NCBI GenBank assembly: GCA_009782405.1
Contig: WRJC01000007.1
Span: 1 to 64,000, forward strand
Direction of reading: 5' to 3'
Source: Oscillospiraceae bacterium
GTDB taxonomy: Bacteria > Bacillota_A > Clostridia > Oscillospirales > WRJC01
DNA length: 64,000 bases
This document shows positions 15,137 through 23,193 of this stretch, one piece after another; position 1 is the stretch's first letter, and the number at the start of each line of letters is the position of its first letter. Position numbers and translations under genes: made by a program. The notes under the pieces are model-generated. The model saw only the letters and a program-made list of their open reading frames with translations, was not told where the DNA came from and made no database searches.

Positions 15137-16237
15137 TCACGATATGCCGGACATCACCTGGACAAGCGGTATCATCACCGAAATCAAAATTATGCCGATG
15201 ACCACGGACAAAATCCCCACCAGCAGAGGCTCTATCACTGAGGTGGCGTTGTTCAGCGAAGTGTCGGCCTCGCCGTCGCATATGTCGGCGATTTTTTTCA
15301 TGACAGCATCGGCTGTCCCGGTTTTTTGCCCTATTTCGATGAATTTCACGTACATCCCCGAAAAGGCCCCGGTTTTTCCGATCGCCCCGGAAAACGATCC
15401 GCCCTCTTCGATTTCCTTGACGCATTCCTTGAATTTGTTTTTGTAAACGGGATTTTCAATCAGGTTGGCCGACATGTTCAAGGCAGAATCGATGTCCATT
15501 CCGCTGGCCAATGTCATCGACATGGCGTTGGCGAAACGCGAAGCGGCGATCTTTTTGTTTATGTTCTTGGTGAGCGGGAAAACGGCCGCGAGAAGCCCCA
15601 CGATGTTCTTGCCCGGTTTCGTTTTCGCCAAAAGCGCGATTGCTACCGCCAGCGCCGCGAGGCCGAGGATTATGTACATCGCGTAAGTCCCCGCAGCCAA
15701 GCTTCCGGCAAATGCCGAAACCGCTTGCTGAGATTCCGAAAGGGAACCTCCCATGCTTTCGATCATATCCGAAAATATAGGGAAAACCCTGCTGACAAGC
15801 AGCACGATCACCACCGACATTATGGCAAACAAAAACACCGGATACATCATGGAATTCCTGATTTTTGCCTTCACGTACTGATCCCTTTCGTAATAGTCGC
15901 CCAGCGCTTCCAATACATTGTCGAGCTTTCCCGTCCCCTCCCCTATTTCGACCATGTTGACCAAATATCCGGGGAAAACGCCTTCTTTTTTCATCGCGTG
16001 GGAAAGCGGGTCGCCGATTTCGACGGCAGATGCCATGCTCCTTATCGTTTTTCCCAGCATTCCCCTTATTTTCTGCTTGGATTCAGCCATTTCCGAAGCT
16101 TCGTCGCCAAGAGTGCTCAAGCCTTCGTTTAACGGTATCCCCGCTTTCAGTACCAAAGACAACTGAAAACAAAAAACGGACAAGTCTCCCGAAGGCAATT
16201 TTTTAAGTCGCTGTTTTGCTTCTTTGTTTTCGTCCAT
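15137..16237 (-). CDS. PilC/GspF-type inner-membrane platform protein
   Basis: 366 residues with two repeated type II secretion F domains: SGDLSVFCFQLSLVLKAGIPLNEGL near the N terminus and FANAMSMTLASGMDIDSAL in the middle. There are three transmembrane regions, including the C-terminal pair. It forms the membrane platform on which the ATPase acts. It is the first gene of the operon. The ATG at 16237 is eight bases from a GGAGGGG site; a GTG one codon upstream is the alternative. Confidence 0.88.
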   Translation of the reverse strand: MDENKEAKQRLKKLPSGDLSVFCFQLSLVLKAGIPLNEGLSTLGDEASEMAESKQKIRGMLGKTIRSMASAVEIGDPLSHAMKKEGVFPGYLVNMVEIGEGTGKLDNVLEALGDYYERDQYVKAKIRNSMMYPVFLFAIMSVVIVLLVSRVFPIFSDMIESMGGSLSESQQAVSAFAGSLAAGTYAMYIILGLAALAVAIALLAKTKPGKNIVGLLAAVFPLTKNINKKIAASRFANAMSMTLASGMDIDSALNMSANLIENPVYKNKFKECVKEIEEGGSFSGAIGKTGAFSGMYVKFIEIGQKTGTADAVMKKIADICDGEADTSLNNATSVIEPLLVGILSVVIGIILISVMIPLVQVMSGIS

Positions 16238-16270
16238 CACAAATACCCCTCCCTACATTATGGTGATATT

Positions 16271-16299
16271 ATTATAGCAAATAAATTTTTGCTTTGCAA
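16271..16299 (-). promoter_or_regulatory. Promoter of the pilus-like operon
   Basis: Minus-strand TTGCAA (16294-16299) and TATAAT (16271-16276) are separated by 17 bases, with a leader of about 27 bases to the platform gene. The -35 has the same TTGCAA form as the hprK and rpmB promoters. Confidence 0.65.
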
Positions 16300-16341
16300 T
16301 ACTTTTTGAAAATTTATTTTAATAATTTGGCGCATTCTTTG

Positions 16342-16370
16342 TTGACAAACAAAGCATAAATTGATATAAT
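16342..16370 (+). promoter_or_regulatory. Consensus promoter of the DUF58/transglutaminase pair
   Basis: TTGACA (16342-16347), 17-base spacer and TATAAT (16365-16370): a perfect vegetative promoter about 37 bases before the DUF58 gene. It diverges from the pilus promoter. Confidence 0.85.
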
Positions 16371-16406
16371 TTAATATGAAATGATAACGGAAGGAACATT
16401 TGCCTG

Positions 16407-17651
16407 ATGAAAAGAGCAAGGATTTATTATTTTTTCGCGTTTGCGCTCTCCGTCTTTTTCATAATGACCCTATACCATAGGATAACCATAGTTTTTTTCG
16501 CGGCGGTCCTGGTTTTGCCGCTTTTGGCGTATCTGCTGCTTCTGGCAAATTACTTTTTTGTGAAGTTCGAAGTTTCCGTGGACAAGAAGGTGTACGACAA
16601 AAGGGAACAAGCGGCCACCTTGATCCGGATATCAAACGAAGGTCTGCTCCCCACTCCATTTATAAAAGTCAAGATAATACAGATAGACGACAACGGCAAA
16701 AGCGCCGATGAAAACGTTTTCGCCCTGAGCCTGCCCCCGATGAAGTCAGTGGATTTCAAGAGCAATATCGTGATGAAACGCCGCGGGCTCTACGAAGTCG
16801 GCATAAAAGAAATCGAGCTGTACGATATTTTCGGGCTTTTCAAATTCAAGCGCTCCGTGAACATAATAGAAGAAATCTTGGTGCTTCCCAAAAGGATTTT
16901 GATGTACGGCAGCGTGGGCAAAAACATACTGGCCGATGACGGCGAGGAAAAGAACAGGCGCAAAATCGGCGAGGACAGGACGATAATATCCCACATACGC
17001 GATTATGTGGAAGGCGACAACATAAATGCCGTGCATTGGAAACTATCGTCGAAAAAAGACGATTTGATCGTGAAGGTTTATGACCACCCGAACGACAACA
17101 ACATAATGATAATCGCGGATATGCAAGCCCACGAATTCGAGGATTCCGAACTTTGGGAGGACAGCGGGGATGCCGTGGTCGAGGCTTCGCTCGCCCTCGC
17201 TTTGAAATGCGTGTATGAGGGAAAAAGCTGCGTTTTGTACTGGTACGACGCGCTTCAGAGCTGCATCGTCTGGTACGACATATCGACGCTTGCCGAATTC
17301 AACACCGCATTCAGCCATTTGGCGGTGACGCAAGTTTCTTTTGACGGCATAACGGCTGAGACAATCCTCAAAAATCAGGAAATATGCGACACCCACACGA
17401 AAATCATATATGTGGTGAACCAAGGTTTGGACATCAACACCGCCGACATCCTGTCCTCGCTCGCCGCTTTCGACGATTGCGACGTCAACTGCCTCTGCGT
17501 GGATCTGAAAAACCAAAAGGAAACTTCAGATTTCGTGAATGAACTCTGCCTTGCCAACGTGGCGGCGGTGAAATTTACGGGCGCAAGCGCGGAAAATTAT
17601 ACGGGCAGCGGGATCGAGGGGTTTTTGAACGAAGTATATTCAATAATTTAA
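16407..17651 (+). CDS. DUF58 domain protein
   Basis: 414 residues. Two N-terminal transmembrane segments (about 8-50) are followed by a beta domain and the DUF58 signature GEDRTIISHIRDYVEGDNINAVHWKLSSKKDDL, then a von Willebrand A-like fold. DUF58 proteins usually occur with a MoxR AAA ATPase and a transmembrane transglutaminase. Here the transglutaminase follows at 17693 but no moxR precedes. The role is thought to be in envelope protein maturation or stress, not established. Confidence 0.85.
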   Translation: MKRARIYYFFAFALSVFFIMTLYHRITIVFFAAVLVLPLLAYLLLLANYFFVKFEVSVDKKVYDKREQAATLIRISNEGLLPTPFIKVKIIQIDDNGKSADENVFALSLPPMKSVDFKSNIVMKRRGLYEVGIKEIELYDIFGLFKFKRSVNIIEEILVLPKRILMYGSVGKNILADDGEEKNRRKIGEDRTIISHIRDYVEGDNINAVHWKLSSKKDDLIVKVYDHPNDNNIMIIADMQAHEFEDSELWEDSGDAVVEASLALALKCVYEGKSCVLYWYDALQSCIVWYDISTLAEFNTAFSHLAVTQVSFDGITAETILKNQEICDTHTKIIYVVNQGLDINTADILSSLAAFDDCDVNCLCVDLKNQKETSDFVNELCLANVAAVKFTGASAENYTGSGIEGFLNEVYSII

Positions 17652-17692
17652 CTGATTCATTTTGGATTATGAATCAAAAAACGGAGATTTGA

Positions 17693-20600
17693 ATGAATAT
17701 GGATAATGTCGATTTTAATAATTTTAACAATCCGAAAAAAAACGCCCCGGAAAAAAACGCAGTTCCCGCAAAGCCCGCCGTGAAGACGATATATCTCGAC
17801 GCGAGCGGGAATATGGGCCGGGTGGGGGCTTTTTTCGGAATGGCGTTTTTGTTTTTGTGCATTTTCGCCGTCTGCACGGGGCTGATTTTGTGCGTGGCCG
17901 GTTCCTTTGAGTTCGAACTCGATATGCCGGGCATCTTTGCCGCTTTGATTTTTTCCATTTTGTTTTTTACGCTCATATATTTTTTGCCTTCGAGGATTTT
18001 CACCGCGCTCGCCTTTCTTTTCGGCGCGGGAGGAGCCGCGCTGTATTTGGGCTTGAATTACGATATACCGGAAGCAGCCTACTATTCCCTGAACTTTTGC
18101 CTTTACAGGATACAGGAAGCGGGATACCGGATCGTGGTGGACAACGAGCTTGCCAAAACCGCAAACGAAACCACGGCGGGATATTTGAACGTCACGGCGG
18201 TTTTGCTGTGCGTTTTGCTCGCGGCTGTGTTTTCGTATTTGGTATATTCCAAAAAAAATATAATATATTCCTTGCTTGTCTCGATCGCGGTGGTTTTTCC
18301 CGGATTTTTTTACGGGCTTATACCGCCTTACTTCGCTTTTTCCCTTGTGGCTTCGTTCTGGGTTTCTCAATTTGCGATAAATATATTTGAATCGGGCCAT
18401 ATGGCATATCTGATATCCAAGGAGAACACGATCCCAGACAAAAAGCTGGTCCGAATCAAAGTGAAAGCTTTCAAAAAGCAATACCGGGAAAATATAAATT
18501 CCATAAAAGCAGAAATAAAAAACATCGTGAAATCGCCCAACAGGAACGAAAATTCCATAAGGCTGGACAAATTGACGAGGCAGTTGAAATCCGTTTCCCC
18601 GAATGAACGGTTTTTCTTTGTGTTTTACGGCTTGAATGATCCAAAAGGCCCATCCGCCAAAAGCAAAAAAAATTCCAAAACCGGGAAGGTTGAAAATGTA
18701 GTCAAAGCGGCGAAAAAAGACAAATTCCAAAACCCGGTCAAAACGGAAAAAACACGGCTTGAAACAGAAGCGAAACATAAAAGGGCCGAAACCAAATTGC
18801 AGAAACAATCCGAAAAAAAAGAATTCGCCCAAAAACCCCTTTCCCAAAGACTCAAAGCCAGATTTAAAAACAATATGCAAAACAAAAGAAAGTTTTCCAT
18901 AAAAAGCGGTTATGCGGGAATGTTCGCTTTTGTCACGGCTTTTTTCGCGGTTACGGCAGTCCAGCCTTTCATTTCGCCGCAGGCAAAATTCGATCTGTCG
19001 ATGCCGGAAAAAGTGATGGATTTTTTGACTTCTACGGTGGAATATACATTGGTGGGTTCCGACGCGAGCGTTTACGGAGGCTACAACGGAGGCATGGGAG
19101 GCGGATTTTTGTATCGGCCGGGCGGGGCGAAATTCAAAGACAAACCCATTTTGAAAATCACTTCTCCCACAGATTCAAATGCGCTGTACTTGAAAAGCGG
19201 CGCGATATACCTCAAAGGCTGGACGGGAACCATCTACACGGGCAATATGTGGCTCGAAGCGGACAAAAAACAGATAGAAGCGTACAACGCCCTGGCCGCT
19301 TCTTCCCCATTGCCGAGGTTTTCATATTTGGGCGAACAAAATTTTTTCAAAGTTTTCACCGAAAGCATGCAGAATGTATTCGGCGCTTCCTACCAGAGAA
19401 GGGGTGCGGAACTCAAAGAGGACAAAATAAAAATCGAACATCTTGTTGCCGGGGGCAAACGCTCGTTTTTGCCGTACTTCCACGAACCTAAAAGTTACGG
19501 GGGCGGTCAGTTCAAATTCAAGGAGAACGCCGATTTGTACGTTCAGATAACCAATTCCCTTTTCCAATATCCCGTATACACAGTCGAGTTTAGTTCCGCG
19601 GACAATGTGCTCAACAGAGCCGGCGCGGTCGCCACAGAAGATTTGAAGCAATATCTCGATTATTACCGGATGCACATGGATACCTCTTCGGATACGGAAA
19701 ACTTCCTGTCGCTGCTCAATCCTTACGAATTGGAAAGGTCGATGCCGGACGCGCAGTTTTTTTCCAGGAGCCAGTTCACCACCATGTCGGAGCGCAGGTT
19801 CGATACGCTCAATGAAGAAGGTTCGTTCATCGCATATTCGGCGCCTTCGCCGGAACTGGCGGATGAGCCCCAATACCACGGATATATCCACATACCCCAT
19901 AAATACGACGATATAATCGACATAGTAAAAGTCCGCTACAATATATACAGCACGGACAGCGGAAATTTCATAAATTCGGATTTTTTGGATTCCGAAGTCT
20001 TGTATGGCAGTTTCGCGCGCGAATATTATTTGGGCCTCCCCGACGATTTTCCGGAGGAAATAAAAAATTTGGCGCTTGAAATTACAAAGGGGCTGTCAAC
20101 CGACTACGAAAAGGCGCTCGCAATTGAAAAATATCTGGCGCAAAATTACACCTACACGCTAAACCCGATAATACCAACAGATCCCAAAGCGGATTTCGTA
20201 TACAACTTTTTGTTCGACCAAAAAGAAGGCTATTGCACCGCTTATGCAAGCGCCATGGTCACGATGCTCCGCTTTTTAGGCATACCCGCCAGATACGCCG
20301 AAGGATATTTGGTCGACACTTCCAAAAAAATCCGGGAAGAATCCGGAAAGGAATATATCATAATATACGACTACAACGGGCACGCCTGGCCCGAAGCGTA
20401 TTTCCGGGGAATCGGATGGCTTCCCTTCGAGCCCACGGTTTCATACAGCGACGAAGACGCCCCGGAAGAAGCTTATGTCTACAACCCGCCCGTCCGCCTG
20501 CCCAGCTACGACAGTTCCATGATGGCCGCGGAAGAAGAAGAGGAAGAGGAAGAAGACGATCTGTCGGATGAGACAAAAGCGAGCGTGCCTTTCGGTTTTT

Positions 20601-21007
20601 GGGTGGTCGCCGCGCTGATATTGGCTTGCGGTTGCGTATATGCCGCAAACATCATAATAAATTCGAGCAGGTTCAAAAATTTCAAAGCGGCAAAAACAAA
20701 TACGGCTGTTTTGAAAATGCTTTCCTATCTATTGATTTTTTTGAAATACTGCGGGTTTGTGATGCACAATGAAGAAGGGCTGAAGGATTTCGCGGCGAGG
20801 GTGGCTCCGAATTTCGCGATGATAGACCCGGAGGGCTGGAACCGCATGGCGAAGATAATGCAGAGGGCGCGTTACAGCGCGCATGAAATAACCGAAACCG
20901 AAAGACTCGAAGCTTTCGATTTTATCGAGGCGCTCAGAGGCGAATGCCTGAAAAAACTGAAATTCAAGCTGAAATTCAAATTGCAGTTTGTTCATTTTGT
21001 ATTATAA
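17693..21007 (+). CDS. TgpA-like transmembrane transglutaminase-like protein
   Basis: 1104 residues. Five to six N-terminal membrane helices (about 45-235) lead to a Lys-rich cytoplasmic stretch (about 250-400) unusual in length, another helix near 405-425, then a large extracytoplasmic part with the transglutaminase core: Cys848 in EGYCTAYASAMV, His897 in GHAWPEAYF and the following GWLPFEPT. An acidic run of Glu/Asp precedes the last helix and a cytoplasmic tail of about 100 residues. It probably acts as an envelope protease or crosslinking enzyme with the DUF58 partner. The cytoplasmic Lys-rich insertion is the odd part. Confidence 0.85.
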   Translation: MNMDNVDFNNFNNPKKNAPEKNAVPAKPAVKTIYLDASGNMGRVGAFFGMAFLFLCIFAVCTGLILCVAGSFEFELDMPGIFAALIFSILFFTLIYFLPSRIFTALAFLFGAGGAALYLGLNYDIPEAAYYSLNFCLYRIQEAGYRIVVDNELAKTANETTAGYLNVTAVLLCVLLAAVFSYLVYSKKNIIYSLLVSIAVVFPGFFYGLIPPYFAFSLVASFWVSQFAINIFESGHMAYLISKENTIPDKKLVRIKVKAFKKQYRENINSIKAEIKNIVKSPNRNENSIRLDKLTRQLKSVSPNERFFFVFYGLNDPKGPSAKSKKNSKTGKVENVVKAAKKDKFQNPVKTEKTRLETEAKHKRAETKLQKQSEKKEFAQKPLSQRLKARFKNNMQNKRKFSIKSGYAGMFAFVTAFFAVTAVQPFISPQAKFDLSMPEKVMDFLTSTVEYTLVGSDASVYGGYNGGMGGGFLYRPGGAKFKDKPILKITSPTDSNALYLKSGAIYLKGWTGTIYTGNMWLEADKKQIEAYNALAASSPLPRFSYLGEQNFFKVFTESMQNVFGASYQRRGAELKEDKIKIEHLVAGGKRSFLPYFHEPKSYGGGQFKFKENADLYVQITNSLFQYPVYTVEFSSADNVLNRAGAVATEDLKQYLDYYRMHMDTSSDTENFLSLLNPYELERSMPDAQFFSRSQFTTMSERRFDTLNEEGSFIAYSAPSPELADEPQYHGYIHIPHKYDDIIDIVKVRYNIYSTDSGNFINSDFLDSEVLYGSFAREYYLGLPDDFPEEIKNLALEITKGLSTDYEKALAIEKYLAQNYTYTLNPIIPTDPKADFVYNFLFDQKEGYCTAYASAMVTMLRFLGIPARYAEGYLVDTSKKIREESGKEYIIIYDYNGHAWPEAYFRGIGWLPFEPTVSYSDEDAPEEAYVYNPPVRLPSYDSSMMAAEEEEEEEEDDLSDETKASVPFGFWVVAALILACGCVYAANIIINSSRFKNFKAAKTNTAVLKMLSYLLIFLKYCGFVMHNEEGLKDFAARVAPNFAMIDPEGWNRMAKIMQRARYSAHEITETERLEAFDFIEALRGECLKKLKFKLKFKLQFVHFVL

Positions 21008-21034
21008 AAATTTTAAAAAATTTTTATTAATCTA

Positions 21035-21063
21035 TTGACTTTTGTTTACGGGTGTGATACAAT
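21035..21063 (+). promoter_or_regulatory. Promoter of the CBM9-like gene pair
   Basis: TTGACT (21035-21040) and TACAAT (21058-21063) with a 17-base spacer, about 60 bases before the first of the two surface-protein genes. Confidence 0.65.
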
Positions 21064-21125
21064 ATGTATTAAAATTATACATACATTTCTGTATGTCGAA
21101 AATATTATAAAAGGAGTAAAAGTCC

Positions 21126-22109
21126 ATGAAAAAAGCAATCGCATATTTAATACTGGCGGCAGTCCTGCTGGCAATGCCGGCGCTGGCAATCGATTTTGGG
21201 GCGAACGACGAAAACGAAGGAGGGCCGGGAGTATTTTACACATTCCAGAGGTGTTATGAAAAACCGGCGATCGACGGCAAATTTGATGAATACGCTTACG
21301 CGAAAATCGATGTGCAGCCGGGCGACGTTTCCTATGAGTACGGCGACGACGACACGAGGAAAGCCTGGTCTTATGGCCTGAAATATGACTTATACGCTTC
21401 ATACGACGACGACTATCTCTATTTCTTCTATTCGCTCGAAGCGGACAGCGAAGCGAGATACTACAACGAAATGGACGACGGGGACGGCAGCATCTGGCAG
21501 CGTTCGTGCATCCAGGTGAGTTTGGCCAACTTGGCCGACGAAGGCGGCGACAGATTCGAAATTGGTTTGGGCAAAAACAATTTCGGAAATGGGGATTTGC
21601 AGTTTGTCGCCTGGGCCCAGTACCCTGACGCAAAAGCCGAGTTCGAAGCCGTTGGCGGCACGGATTTCCAGATAGTGCGCGACGGCGGCAAACTCAATTA
21701 TGAACTCCGGATACCGGTTTCGGCATTCTATTCGGGCGACAAATTCGCAGAAGGCGGAAAATTGCGTTGGAATCTCGTCATGGCGCAAGGCGACGAAGGC
21801 TTGCAAGAGCATATCCACACCCAAATTTCATCCGGCTGCACGGGCAACGGCAAAAACGCCCAGTATTTCGCCGAAATAACCCTCGGCGGCATAATGGCTG
21901 GCCCTCCCGCCCCTGAACCCGAAGCCGCTCCGGAAGAGCCGGCGGCCGCCCCTGAAGAACCGGCCGCTCCAGCCCCGGCCCCCGCTGAACCTGTCACCCC
22001 TGCCGCGCCTACCACAGGGGACTCGGGCGTTTGGTTTTTTGCGATAGCCATGATAGCCGCAGCTTTCGGTTTCGTCGCCATCAGGAAAAAAACAGCCAAA
22101 AAATTCTGA
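21126..22109 (+). CDS. Secreted CBM9-like protein with PTTGD wall-anchor tail (first copy)
   Basis: 327 residues. Signal peptide 1-21 (ending MPALA) is followed by a domain of about 230 residues starting YEKPAIDGKFDEYAYAKID, the 'P-x-I-D-G-x-x-D-x-x-Y' opening of CBM9/DOMON-like sugar-binding folds. Then come an Ala/Pro/Glu linker and APTTGDSG plus a hydrophobic helix and RKKTAKK tail. That tail resembles sortase signals of the xPxTGD type, or a plain membrane anchor. Likely displayed on the cell surface. It is 42% or so alike by eye to the next gene; the exact figure was not computed. Confidence 0.75.
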   Translation: MKKAIAYLILAAVLLAMPALAIDFGANDENEGGPGVFYTFQRCYEKPAIDGKFDEYAYAKIDVQPGDVSYEYGDDDTRKAWSYGLKYDLYASYDDDYLYFFYSLEADSEARYYNEMDDGDGSIWQRSCIQVSLANLADEGGDRFEIGLGKNNFGNGDLQFVAWAQYPDAKAEFEAVGGTDFQIVRDGGKLNYELRIPVSAFYSGDKFAEGGKLRWNLVMAQGDEGLQEHIHTQISSGCTGNGKNAQYFAEITLGGIMAGPPAPEPEAAPEEPAAAPEEPAAPAPAPAEPVTPAAPTTGDSGVWFFAIAMIAAAFGFVAIRKKTAKKF

Positions 22110-22186
22110 ATTTGAAAAAATGATGAGCCTGTCGAAATTTTTTTCGGCGGGCTTGTTCAATAAAAAACAAAAAAGGAGCAAAAAGT

Positions 22187-23134
22187 ATGAAAAAAATCAT
22201 GGCAATCGCACTCATATTGGCATTGTTGGCAATACCGCTGGCAGTGTCGGCGGAAATCGAACTCGTCAACGAAGACATCAGGGCATCGGTTAAAAAGGCG
22301 GCGGCGGCGCCGGTCGTCGACGGAAAGCTCGACGTAGAAACCTACGCCAAAATAGAAACGGCGCCGGGCGACTTCTACTATTACACGGACGAGGAATACG
22401 ACGCATGGCTCACATCGAACGTCCCGGAACTGTATATGTCATATGATGCGAACAACCTCTATGTGTTCATATCCGGAAATGCGTCGCAATACTACTACTG
22501 CGACCACGAGCCGGACGACACGGGCAATATCTGGAATCAATCATGCATACAGATTTCAGCGGCCACAGCGGACGCCGAAGGCGGCGACAGGCTGGAAATA
22601 GGCCTTGCGAGGAACTCCACGTCGGGAGCGCAGCTTTCCAACATATGGGCGCAGGGTTCGGATTCGAACGGCAAGGACGAATACGAAATGGTCGAGGGGA
22701 AAAATTTCTTTATCCTGCTCGACGGCGGCAAGATCAACTATGAAGTAGTCATACCTTGGACTACGTTCCTGCCGGCCGCGCCTTCTGCCGGCGGTTCGTT
22801 CGGTTTCAACTTCATGTTCGGAATTTCGGACGATGGCAACAGGCAGGGATTCGAGTATTCGGGCGGCTGCAACAGGAGCAAAGCGGCCGAATTGTTCGCC
22901 AAATTCACCCTCCTCGACGAGCTTTCCTATGTCGCCCCTGAACCCGATCCTGAACCGGAACCCGAACCGGAACCTGCAGCCCCCGAAGCGCCGGTTGCAG
23001 CCCCTGAAGAATCGGTCGCGCCTCCTCCCCCCGCCGCCGCTCCGACCACCGGCGACTTTGGCATGATAATTTTTGCGGCTATTGCGGCTTTCGCGGCTTT
23101 TGGCTTGCTAAAGAAAAAAATGGCGCTGAAATAA
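22187..23134 (+). CDS. Secreted CBM9-like protein with PTTGD wall-anchor tail (second copy)
   Basis: 315 residues with the same plan as the gene before it: signal peptide, PVVDGKLDVETYAKIE opening, IWNQSCIQIS and EGGDRLEIGLARN blocks matching IWQRSCIQVS and EGGDRFEIGLGKN in the first copy, Pro/Glu linker, AAPTTGDFG, hydrophobic helix and a KKKMALK end. The two arose by tandem duplication and then diverged. A strong AAAAAGGAGC site precedes the ATG. No catalytic motif is visible, so binding rather than hydrolysis is likely. Confidence 0.75.
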   Translation: MKKIMAIALILALLAIPLAVSAEIELVNEDIRASVKKAAAAPVVDGKLDVETYAKIETAPGDFYYYTDEEYDAWLTSNVPELYMSYDANNLYVFISGNASQYYYCDHEPDDTGNIWNQSCIQISAATADAEGGDRLEIGLARNSTSGAQLSNIWAQGSDSNGKDEYEMVEGKNFFILLDGGKINYEVVIPWTTFLPAAPSAGGSFGFNFMFGISDDGNRQGFEYSGGCNRSKAAELFAKFTLLDELSYVAPEPDPEPEPEPEPAAPEAPVAAPEESVAPPPPAAAPTTGDFGMIIFAAIAAFAAFGLLKKKMALK

Positions 23135-23147
23135 AACAAACACCAAC

Positions 23148-23174
23148 AAAAAACCCCCGGTTCGGGGGTTTTTT
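23148..23174. terminator. Bidirectional terminator
   Basis: An A6-CCCCCG / CGGGGG-T6 hairpin with a three-base loop lies between the convergent CBM9-like gene and ppk1 and fits both. Confidence 0.92.
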
Positions 23175-23193
23175 GTTTGGATTCAATTATTTT

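Noticed and set aside
17657..18880. Open frame of about 407 codons on the minus strand
   Set aside because: It lies fully opposite the transglutaminase-like gene and is rich in Phe, Arg and Gly, the usual product of reading the reverse strand of a Lys/Glu-rich gene. No ribosome-binding site or domain.
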